Made by a program: the position numbers and the translations under genes. The notes beneath the pieces are model-generated. The model worked only from the letters and a program-made list of their open reading frames with translations. It was not told where the DNA came from and ran no database searches. A stretch of DNA of 8,628 bases. Source: Cellvibrionales bacterium UBA4495 (lineage in GTDB: Bacteria > Pseudomonadota > Gammaproteobacteria > Pseudomonadales > Porticoccaceae). Below are positions 1-6,292 of this stretch, piece by piece (the stretch's first letter is position 1; each line of letters starts with the position of its first letter). The stretch spans positions 38,813 to 47,440 of the forward strand of contig DGNJ01000031.1 in assembly GCA_002388905.1 (NCBI GenBank), written 5' to 3'.

Positions 1-404
<404 letters not shown>

Positions 405-419
405 GGATTCGTGTCCCTC

Positions 420-439
420 AAAAAGCGTCGGATAACGCC
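420..439 (-). terminator. weak hairpin plus U-run in the arsR-acr3 spacer
   Basis: Read on the minus strand, the RNA would be GGCGU-UAUCCG-ACGCU followed by UUUU. The core stem is only four Watson-Crick pairs, extended by G-U wobbles, and directly abuts a run of five U. It sits inside the 59-nt gap between arsR and acr3. It could act as a leaky attenuator that sets the regulator/pump ratio or as an mRNA processing site. It is short enough to be chance, and it cannot be a strong terminator if acr3 depends on the arsR promoter. Confidence 0.2.
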
Positions 440-463
440 GGCAAAAGTGCGTGTCTTTGGCCG

Positions 464-808
464 TTAGCAGCAGGCCGCGGCGCGCTCGGGTCTGTCGCCC
501 ATGCTAGACAGTTTGGTATAGGCGTCCTGCATAAAATCGTCGCTGCTTGCCAGTGTGGTCTGGAGAACCTGCCGGGACCATGCCGGCAGATCGGGGTGCA
601 GGCTGTAATGCACCCACTGACCGCGCCGGGTATCCTGCAGCAGCCCGCACTTGCGCAATTGCGCCAGGTGACGGGAAATCTTGGGCTGGCTTTCATCCAG
701 GGCGGCCTGGAGTTCGCACACGCACAGTTCGTCCTCCCGCGCGATCAGCAGCAGGCATTTCAGGCGAATTTCGTCGGCCAGGCATTTGTAGAAAGAAACG
801 GGGTTCAC
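464..808 (-). CDS. arsR: ArsR-family arsenic-responsive transcriptional repressor
   Basis: A 114-residue ArsR/SmtB winged-helix protein that binds the ars operator as a dimer and is released by As(III)/Sb(III). It opens with the typical [17 protein letters not shown] helix. The metalloid motif ELCVCEL at residues 27-33 supplies Cys29 and Cys31, matching the ELCVCDL site of E. coli ArsR. The DNA-recognition helix lies at about 38-57 ([20 protein letters not shown]) and the beta-wing at about 58-70 ([12 protein letters not shown]). Extra cysteines occur at 9, 18 and 54, and the protein ends in a vicinal Cys113-Cys114. The start is a GTG at 808-806, supported by GGAAAG six bases upstream and by alignment of the [13 protein letters not shown] start with known ArsR N-termini. 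A strong promoter with an operator-like palindrome lies just upstream and acr3 follows, so autoregulation of an arsR-acr3 operon is the natural inference. Confidence 0.95.
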   Translation of the reverse strand: MNPVSFYKCLADEIRLKCLLLIAREDELCVCELQAALDESQPKISRHLAQLRKCGLLQDTRRGQWVHYSLHPDLPAWSRQVLQTTLASSDDFMQDAYTKLSSMGDRPERAAACC

Positions 809-814
809 GGTAAA

Positions 815-820
815 CTTTCC
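815..820 (-). promoter_or_regulatory. ribosome binding site of arsR (GGAAAG)
   Basis: GGAAAG lies six bases before the GTG at 808-806 on the minus strand. It supports GTG as the arsR start; there is no in-frame ATG nearby that would preserve the conserved ArsR N-terminus. Confidence 0.6.
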
Positions 821-829
821 GGAGCGCTA

Positions 830-856
830 TATATACGATTAATCATATATATGATT
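830..856. promoter_or_regulatory. probable ArsR operator (two overlapping palindromes)
   Basis: Bases 841-856 form a perfect 16-bp palindrome, AATCATATATATGATT. Overlapping it, 830-851 is a 22-bp palindrome centred on GATTAATC with one mismatched pair (c836/a845). The motif ATTAATCATAT at 838-848 resembles the ATTAATCATATG element of the E. coli ars operator. A further CATATG at 860-865 may extend the protected region. The site covers the -10 box of the arsR promoter. Assignment to ArsR rests on position and motif resemblance. Confidence 0.72.
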
Positions 857-869
857 TTTCATATGTCAA
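842..869 (-). promoter_or_regulatory. sigma70-type promoter of the ars operon
   Basis: On the minus strand a perfect -35 TTGACA (869-864) is followed after 16 bp by TATGAT (847-842), five of six matches to TATAAT. Transcription would start near 835, leaving a leader of roughly 27 nt before the arsR GTG. The -10 box lies inside the AT-rich palindrome described separately, which is how a repressor would block polymerase. Confidence 0.78.
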
Positions 870-871
870 TG

Positions 872-919
872 GTCGGTGAAAACGCATCACGACCGCCGGG
901 GAAGCCGCTGGTCACCGAC
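872..919. repeat. 8-bp inverted repeat between the RND permease and the ars promoter
   Basis: GTCGGTGA at 872-879 is the exact reverse complement of TCACCGAC at 912-919, with 32 bases between them. The pair sits between the permease stop (934) and the ars -35 box (864-869). Folded in minus-strand RNA it could make a stem after the permease gene, but no U-run follows, so it is not a standard intrinsic terminator. It may be chance. Confidence 0.3.
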
Positions 920-933
920 GTGGCCGTGGAAGG

Positions 934-3900
934 CTAATCGCTTGTGGCGGTGTTTTCTCCGAGGCGGTACCAGAATGCGTAGAGCGCGGGCACGAACAGC
1001 AGGGTGATGGCCGTGCCCACGGCGACGCCGCCGATCAATACATAGGCCATGGGGCCCCAGAACTTGTCCAGGGTCAGGGGCACAAAGGCCAGGATGGCGG
1101 CCAGGGCTGTGAGGATAACCGGCCGGGCCCGCTGCACCGCGGCCTCCACCACCGCATCCCAGTGGGACATGCCCTCGTTGAGATTGTCGGAAACCTGCTG
1201 GGTAAGAATCAGGGTATTGCGCATAAGGATGCCGGCCAGGCCGATGAGGCCCAGCAGAGCCACGAAGCCGAAAGGCTTCTGGAACAGGAGCAGGGCGATG
1301 ACCGCGCCCACGACGCCCAGCGGCGCCGTGGCCAGGACCATGAAGGTGCCGGAAAAAGAGCGCATTTGCAGCATGGTGAAAATCAGCATGAGTGCGGCGG
1401 TGATGGGCAGCAGGGCCTGGATGGCGGCGTCGGCCTTGCCGGATTCCTCGACGGTGCCGCCGATATCGATGCGGTAACCCGGGGGCAGGGACCGCCGCAG
1501 GTCGGCCATCCGGTCCCAAAGGGCGGCGGTAACGTCCCTGGCCTGGGCGGACCGCACATCGCTATTGACCGCCAGGAAGGGCTCGCGGTTGTAGCGTTTG
1601 ACCACCGGGTCTTCAAACTCGATGGCGACGTCGCCCAACTGCTTTAGTGGTACCTTGCGTCCGTCCCGGGTGCGGATTTCCACGCCGCGCAGATCCCGGC
1701 CCAATTCCCTGGCGCTGCGCGCCTGCACCGGCACCGAGCGAATATCCGCCCGGGCCCGGGTCACTTCGATGCCGTCGAGATGAAACTGCAACTGCCGGCT
1801 GACGTCATCCGGGGTCAGGCCCATCAGGCGCAGGCGTTCGGGATCCATGTCCAGGTGCAGGACGGGGACCCGTTCATCCCATTCCAGGTGGGCGTTGTGG
1901 GTGTGCGGATTGGCTTCCATGATTTCCCGGACACGGTGGCCGATGCGGCGCAACTCCAGGGGGTCGGGTCCCACCACCCGGAAGCTCACCGGCCAGTGTA
2001 CCGGCGGCCCCATAAAGAGGCCCTCCAGCCGGATGCGGGCGCCGGCAAACTCGCCCGCGCTGATATGGCGCTGGATATTGCGGATAATGCCGTCACGGGA
2101 TTCCGAGGTCCGGGCCATGACCAGCAGTTTGGCAAACGCCGGGTTGGGCTGTTCGGGGTTATAGGACGCAAAGAAGCGGGGTATCCCGGCGCCGACGAAA
2201 GTGGAGACATGCTCCACGTCGGGCAGGGGTTCGATGAGTTTTTCCAGCCGGCGCGCCGTGCGGTCGGTGTTGTCGATGGCCGTGCCCTGGGGCAAGAAGA
2301 TGCTCACCAGCAACTCCCTGCGGTCCGAATCCGGGAAAAACTGCTTTTCCACCGGGCCGATCATGCCCAGGATGGATACGAGTAACAGGCCCAGGGTGAC
2401 GCCCACCACCGTCTTGCGCCTTTCCACACACCAGTGCACCAGCGCACGCAGGCGCCGATAGCCCGGGGTGTGGTAGAGCCCTTCCCGATCGCTCCTGGTG
2501 CCGGGCGCCGGTAACAGCCTGACCCCCAGGTAGGGAATGAAGGTCACCGCCACCACCCAGGACACCAGCAGGGCGATGGCCAGCACCCAGAAAATATTGC
2601 CGGCGTATTCACCGACATTGGACTGGGCAAAGCCGATGGGCACGAAGCCCGCCACCGTGATCAGGGTGCCGAACAGCATTGGCGCCGCGGTGACATTCCA
2701 GGCGTGGGTGGCGGCTCGTATCCGGGTCCAGCCCTCCTCCATCTTCACGATCATCATTTCGATGGCGATGATGGCGTCATCCACCAGCAATCCCAGGGCG
2801 ATGATCAGCGCCCCCAGGGTAATCCTGTCCAGGTTGATGTTCATCAGGTTCATCACCAGGAAGGTCAGGCCCAGGGTGATGGGAATGGCAATACCCACGA
2901 CAACACCGGCCCGCAGGCCGATGGCGAGTATGCTCACCGCCATGACCACGATAACCGCCACCATGAATTTGACCTGGAACAGATTCACCGCGGAGGCGAT
3001 GGTCTTGGCCTGGTTGGTGACCGGGGTCAGGGAGATGCCCAGGGGCAGGCGTTCGCGCTCGCTTTTGAGAAAGGATGCCAGGCTCTCTCCCAGTTCGAGG
3101 CCGTTGTAGCCATCGCGCATGACCACACCCAGGATCAGGGCATCCTCACCGGCGCTGCGAACCAGATAAGCGGGCGGATCCTGGTAGCCCCGGCGGATGG
3201 TGGCCAGGTCGCCCAGGCGCAACAGGCGGCCGTCGATGCGGATAGGCACCCGGGCCAGCTTCCGGGGATCGGCGAGGTCGGTATCCAGGCGCACATAAAC
3301 CCGGGCACCGTCGGTTTCCAGGCGACCGCTGGGTGCCAGCCGGTTATGGGAGCGGATTTCCTCGAGGAGCATTTGCGGCGATACGCCGAGGTTATTGAGC
3401 CGCGTGGTATCGAATTCGATGAAGATTCTTTCCGGGCGCTCCCCCAGCAACTGAACGCGCAGGACACCGTCCACCTGTTGGAGCCGGTCGCGAATACCTT
3501 CCGCTTCCCGGGTCAGCTGGCGCATGGGTAAACCCGGGGCGGTCACGGCGACAAGGGAAAAATAGACGTCGCCGAAATCGTCGTCGACCATGGGACCGAT
3601 AACGCCGTCGGGCAGGAGCCTGGCCTCCTCCTGCATGCGTTTGCGCACCTGATAAAACAATTCGTCGATAACCTCGGGAGGCGTCGAGTCCTCGAAAACC
3701 ACCTGGAGATCGGCCCGGCCCGGCCGGATGGTGGTTTCGATATTGCGCAGGTAATCCACTTCCTGAATGCGCTTTTCCAGGCGATTCACGACCTGGTCCT
3801 CGATTTCCCGGGTGGTGGCGCCCGGCCATTGTGCCGACACCATCATCACGCGCACGGTAAAGGCGGGGTCCTCGGCCCGGCCCAGGGAAATAAAGGCGTA

Positions 3901-3987
3901 AACGCCGGCCATAATGGACAACAGCAGGAAGAACAGCGTCAGGGTTTCCTCCCGGACCGAGAGGGCGGACAGGTTGGGAAAGCTCAC
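934..3987 (-). CDS. RND efflux permease, HAE1 type (inner-membrane pump subunit)
   Basis: A 1017-residue resistance-nodulation-division permease, the usual length for the family. It works as a trimer in the inner membrane, taking substrates from the periplasm in exchange for protons. TM1 is at about residues 15-35, followed by a large periplasmic loop, then TM2-TM6 from about 340 to 492. TM4 carries LLVDDAIIAIEMM with Asp403-Asp404, the proton-relay pair. A second periplasmic loop follows FFPDSDRRELL (about 550-560), and TM8-TM12 fill the C-terminal part, ending in LFVPALYAFWYRL. The VDD motif places it with hydrophobe/amphiphile exporters (TriC-like in overall feel) rather than CzcA/CusA metal pumps, so it is probably not a metal exporter despite the ars neighbours. 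The start is GTG at 3987-3985 with GGGAG eight bases upstream, overlapping the adaptor stop as GTGA, so translation is coupled. The substrate cannot be read from sequence. No outer-membrane channel gene is present in the window. Confidence 0.95.
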   Translation of the reverse strand: MSFPNLSALSVREETLTLFFLLLSIMAGVYAFISLGRAEDPAFTVRVMMVSAQWPGATTREIEDQVVNRLEKRIQEVDYLRNIETTIRPGRADLQVVFEDSTPPEVIDELFYQVRKRMQEEARLLPDGVIGPMVDDDFGDVYFSLVAVTAPGLPMRQLTREAEGIRDRLQQVDGVLRVQLLGERPERIFIEFDTTRLNNLGVSPQMLLEEIRSHNRLAPSGRLETDGARVYVRLDTDLADPRKLARVPIRIDGRLLRLGDLATIRRGYQDPPAYLVRSAGEDALILGVVMRDGYNGLELGESLASFLKSERERLPLGISLTPVTNQAKTIASAVNLFQVKFMVAVIVVMAVSILAIGLRAGVVVGIAIPITLGLTFLVMNLMNINLDRITLGALIIALGLLVDDAIIAIEMMIVKMEEGWTRIRAATHAWNVTAAPMLFGTLITVAGFVPIGFAQSNVGEYAGNIFWVLAIALLVSWVVAVTFIPYLGVRLLPAPGTRSDREGLYHTPGYRRLRALVHWCVERRKTVVGVTLGLLLVSILGMIGPVEKQFFPDSDRRELLVSIFLPQGTAIDNTDRTARRLEKLIEPLPDVEHVSTFVGAGIPRFFASYNPEQPNPAFAKLLVMARTSESRDGIIRNIQRHISAGEFAGARIRLEGLFMGPPVHWPVSFRVVGPDPLELRRIGHRVREIMEANPHTHNAHLEWDERVPVLHLDMDPERLRLMGLTPDDVSRQLQFHLDGIEVTRARADIRSVPVQARSARELGRDLRGVEIRTRDGRKVPLKQLGDVAIEFEDPVVKRYNREPFLAVNSDVRSAQARDVTAALWDRMADLRRSLPPGYRIDIGGTVEESGKADAAIQALLPITAALMLIFTMLQMRSFSGTFMVLATAPLGVVGAVIALLLFQKPFGFVALLGLIGLAGILMRNTLILTQQVSDNLNEGMSHWDAVVEAAVQRARPVILTALAAILAFVPLTLDKFWGPMAYVLIGGVAVGTAITLLFVPALYAFWYRLGENTATSD

Positions 3988-5033
3988 CGGTGCAACTCCC
4001 GGACCGGCATTCCCGGGTGCAGCAGGTGGGTGCCCACGACAATAATGGTGGCGCCTTCGGGCAGATCGGTCCGGATGGCCGCCGTTTCCGTGTCCATTGT
4101 CATCACCTGCACGGGGAAGGGATGCGCGCGACCGTCAATAACACGCCAGACGCGAGGGCCTTCCCCCCGTTCGTCGAGTGCCGACACGGGAACCGTCACC
4201 GCACCGGGAAGACCGCCGGTATCGAAATGGACGCGGACGATACTGCCCAGAGGCAGGTGCCCGCCGTTGCCCTCGATACGGTAACGGGCTCGCCAGGTGC
4301 GACTCTCGGGATCGGCGGCTCCCGCCGATTCCCGCAGGCTCAGAGCTCGGCCATGGTGTTCGCCGCCGGCAATCTCGCCCGCGGCCTGTGGTTCTACGTT
4401 GTGGGGAAAGAAGACCTCCACCTCCCGGGGGCCGTCCTCTGCCAGTACCGCCATGGTCTGGCCGGTGGAGACCACCTGTCCCGCCTCGCCCAGGACCTCG
4501 ATCAGCACGCCCGGTACCTGCGCCGCCAGGGTGGCGTAATCCAGGCGATTTTTAGCCTGCCGGGTCCGGGCCCTGGCTGCATCGAGGCGGGTGCGCGCCT
4601 CCCGAACCGCCAGTTCAGACCGATCCAGGTCGCGCTGGCTGAGATAGTTTTTTTCGACCAACTCCCGGTTGCGCTGGAGGTCGGATTCCGCCAGGGCCAG
4701 GGCCGTCTCGGCGGCCGCCTGCCGGGCTTCCATGGCATCCAGCTCCTGGATCAGGTCCCTGGGGTCCAGTTCGAACAGGGTTTCCCCCGCCGTCACCCCT
4801 TCTCCCGCGTTCACATGGCGCGCCGCGATACGGCCGCCAACCTCGAAGGCCAGGGGAACTTCGTGCCGGCCGCGTACAGTCCCGGAAAGGCTCAGCTGCG
4901 ACTTATCGCATCGTTGCAGGGGCTGCGTCTTTACCCAGGGTGGCGGTGCGGTTTCGGCCTCATCACCATCGCCCCCGGAGCAGGCGGTGATCATCAACGG
5001 CAGGGCGATGAGGGCACAGATTTTCTTCAACAT
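3984..5033 (-). CDS. RND periplasmic adaptor (membrane fusion protein), lipoprotein
   Basis: A 349-residue HlyD/AcrA-type adaptor that would join the RND permease to an outer-membrane channel. From the ATG at 5033-5031 the protein starts with MLKK, a hydrophobic stretch and the lipobox ITAC, so signal peptidase II would cleave before Cys18 and lipid-anchor it in the inner membrane. The first lipoyl half-motif is at about 58-92 (VPLAFEVGGRIAARHV), an alpha-hairpin coiled coil at about 93-165, the second lipoyl half at about 168-200, and beta-barrel and membrane-proximal domains after that. A TTG at 5072 would add 13 residues in front of the signal peptide; I prefer the ATG because it gives a normal short n-region, though neither start has a strong Shine-Dalgarno. 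The last 4 nt overlap the permease GTG. It is divergent from the TetR gene, which probably controls it. Confidence 0.92.
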   Translation of the reverse strand: MLKKICALIALPLMITACSGGDGDEAETAPPPWVKTQPLQRCDKSQLSLSGTVRGRHEVPLAFEVGGRIAARHVNAGEGVTAGETLFELDPRDLIQELDAMEARQAAAETALALAESDLQRNRELVEKNYLSQRDLDRSELAVREARTRLDAARARTRQAKNRLDYATLAAQVPGVLIEVLGEAGQVVSTGQTMAVLAEDGPREVEVFFPHNVEPQAAGEIAGGEHHGRALSLRESAGAADPESRTWRARYRIEGNGGHLPLGSIVRVHFDTGGLPGAVTVPVSALDERGEGPRVWRVIDGRAHPFPVQVMTMDTETAAIRTDLPEGATIIVVGTHLLHPGMPVRELHR

Positions 5034-5107
5034 GGGCGACAGGGAGTGGGACTTTCGACTATTATTAAACAAAATCGTCTTGTAATTCGAGGGCCGGAAC
5101 GAAAAAA
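5034..5107. promoter_or_regulatory. divergent promoter region between adaptor and tetR
   Basis: This 74-bp gap is much more AT-rich than its surroundings, especially 5060-5088. It must hold the promoters of both the minus-strand pump operon and the plus-strand tetR. An imperfect inverted repeat ACAA-N7-TTGT at 5069-5083 could be part of a TetR operator. On the minus strand TTACAA and TAATAG are 15 bp apart and might be -35/-10 boxes for the pump. None of these individual boxes is convincing on its own. Confidence 0.5.
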
Positions 5108-5788
5108 ATGGTCAAGCGCGCCACGCCGGGCCGTCCCGTCGACCGGGACAAGGATATCGTCATTCTCGCCGCCGCCCGGGAAATACTCTACCGCGACGGT
5201 CCCCAGGGGTTGACCATGGACGCCGTTGCCAGCGAAGCCGGTGTCTCCAAGGCCACCGTCTATTCGCGTCACCCCAACCGGCAGGCCCTGGTACGTTCCG
5301 TTATCCATGCCCACGGCGAGGAGATTACCGCCCACTTCGCGGTTATCCCCGAGTCTTTCGACGATGCCCGCAGCGCCCTGGTCCATTTTGGCCGTGAACT
5401 GCTTGCCTGGGTCACCAGCGACGACCATGTGCGGCTGATGGGCGCCATAGCGGCCACCCGCGCCCTGGCGCCCGAAACCATACGGGAAATTTACGTCAAC
5501 GGGCCGCAAAAAACTCTGGAGGGACTCGCCGGCTGGCTGGAAAAAGCCGGCGACGCAGGATTGATCCGCTGCCCCCGGCCGACCCAAAGCGCTGAAATGT
5601 TTGTGGCCATGCTCACCGGTATCGATCTCGTGCGTATCGTTTACGGCCTGCCCTGCCGCCACGGCGGTACCGAGCTGCGGGCGCATGTGGGCGTCGTTGT
5701 CGATGCATTTCTGTGCCTGCATCAGACGGAGTTGTGCCGGGAGGGCCGCGAAAGAAAAAGTTCATCCTTGAGAGGAGATTCCCGATGA
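5108..5788 (+). CDS. TetR/AcrR-family transcriptional regulator
   Basis: A 226-residue TetR-family protein. The N-terminal DNA-binding domain is at about residues 14-62: a first helix (IVILAAAREILYRDGPQG), then LTMDAVASEAGVSKATVYSR with the classic GVSKATVY recognition helix. The tail of the HTH reads SRHPNRQAL instead of the usual YHFxSKEAL, a mild departure. The C-terminal ligand domain (about 70-210) is mainly helical and has no ligand signature I can name. The start is the ATG at 5108, with GGAACG about six bases upstream. It diverges from the RND adaptor gene across 74 bp, the usual arrangement for a local pump repressor whose ligand is a pump substrate. Its stop overlaps the next gene start as ATGA, so DUF2177 is coupled to it. 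The Ser/Arg-rich last dozen residues coincide with the ribosome binding site of that gene and may be there for that reason. Confidence 0.93.
   Translation: MVKRATPGRPVDRDKDIVILAAAREILYRDGPQGLTMDAVASEAGVSKATVYSRHPNRQALVRSVIHAHGEEITAHFAVIPESFDDARSALVHFGRELLAWVTSDDHVRLMGAIAATRALAPETIREIYVNGPQKTLEGLAGWLEKAGDAGLIRCPRPTQSAEMFVAMLTGIDLVRIVYGLPCRHGGTELRAHVGVVVDAFLCLHQTELCREGRERKSSSLRGDSR
5771..5778 (+). promoter_or_regulatory. ribosome binding site of the DUF2177 gene (AGAGGAGA)
   Basis: AGAGGAGA ends six bases before the ATG at 5785, inside the last codons of tetR. It fixes the DUF2177 start there rather than at an upstream in-frame codon at 5713, which would give a charged extension lying wholly inside tetR. 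Confidence 0.75.
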
Positions 5789-6195
5789 CCGCAAAACGCT
5801 GGGTTTTTGCCTACCTGATCGCCGTGCCGGTTTTTTTTGCTGTCGATATGGTCTGGCTGGGCCTGATCGCCGCCGATTACTATGCCCATCACCTGGGGCA
5901 TCTGTTGGGGCCGGTCAACTGGCCGGCCGCGTTTCTTTTCTACCTCATGTTCGTTGCCGGTATCGTTATCTTCGGCGTCCGGCCCGCGCTGATGGCCGGC
6001 TCGCTAACGCCTGCGCTTCTCTGGGGCGGGCTCTACGGGTTTTTCACCTACGGCACCTACGAGCTGACAAACCTGGCCACTCTCAAACATTGGCCCTGGA
6101 CAATGGCGATCATCGATATTGGCTGGGGGATTTTCCTGTCGGCACTGGTCGCGACAGTGACTTCGGCGATCATGCTGTTCCTCGACCGTCGTTGA
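5785..6195 (+). CDS. DUF2177-family integral membrane protein
   Basis: A 136-residue small membrane protein of unknown function. It has about four hydrophobic segments, at roughly residues 7-29, 47-67, 72-93 and 105-132. Family-type motifs are visible: DMVWLG near 21-26 followed by DYYAHHLG, N45-W-PAAFLFY (45-53), the FFTYGTYELTNLATL block (86-100), and a terminal DIGWG (111-115). These match the conserved positions of DUF2177 as I know it. No enzymatic or transport function is established that I can state. The start codon overlaps the tetR stop by 4 nt (ATGA) and has a strong ribosome binding site, so the two are almost certainly co-transcribed and co-regulated. A role in the envelope response to whatever the TetR protein senses is possible but is inference. 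Confidence 0.88.
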   Translation: MTAKRWVFAYLIAVPVFFAVDMVWLGLIAADYYAHHLGHLLGPVNWPAAFLFYLMFVAGIVIFGVRPALMAGSLTPALLWGGLYGFFTYGTYELTNLATLKHWPWTMAIIDIGWGIFLSALVATVTSAIMLFLDRR

Positions 6196-6281
6196 CCGGT
6201 GGCACTATAAGGCGTGGACGACAGGGGGGCTTAAAAAACGGTAGAGTAGCGGCCCGAAAGCCGAGCACTAAACCCTTTCCC

Positions 6282-6286
6282 AAGGA
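6282..6286 (+). promoter_or_regulatory. ribosome binding site of the MFS gene (AAGGA)
   Basis: AAGGA lies six bases before the GTG at 6293. It supports the GTG start, which gives a normal MFS N-terminus just ahead of TM1. The nearby ATG at 6286 is in another reading frame. Confidence 0.65.
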
Positions 6287-6292
6287 TGTTCC

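Noticed and set aside
5034..5072. TTG start giving the adaptor 13 more residues
   Set aside because: The extension would put a long polar stretch before the lipoprotein signal peptide; the ATG at 5033 gives a normal one. Not fully excluded, since neither start has a clear Shine-Dalgarno.
3990..5213. A 407-codon plus-strand open frame opposite the adaptor gene
   Set aside because: It is a low-complexity antisense frame of the adaptor lipoprotein and runs into the tetR gene in another frame; no family features.
5713..5784. Upstream extension of the DUF2177 gene inside tetR
   Set aside because: The added residues are charged, lie wholly within tetR coding sequence, and the strong ribosome binding site at 5771-5778 points to the ATG at 5785.
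6186..6222. GTCGT...ACGAC inverted repeat after the DUF2177 gene as a terminator
   Set aside because: Only five pairs with a 25-base loop and no U-run.
6250..6263. Small hairpin CGGC-CCGAAA-GCCG before the MFS gene
   Set aside because: A four-pair stem with no U-run; expected by chance in GC-rich DNA.
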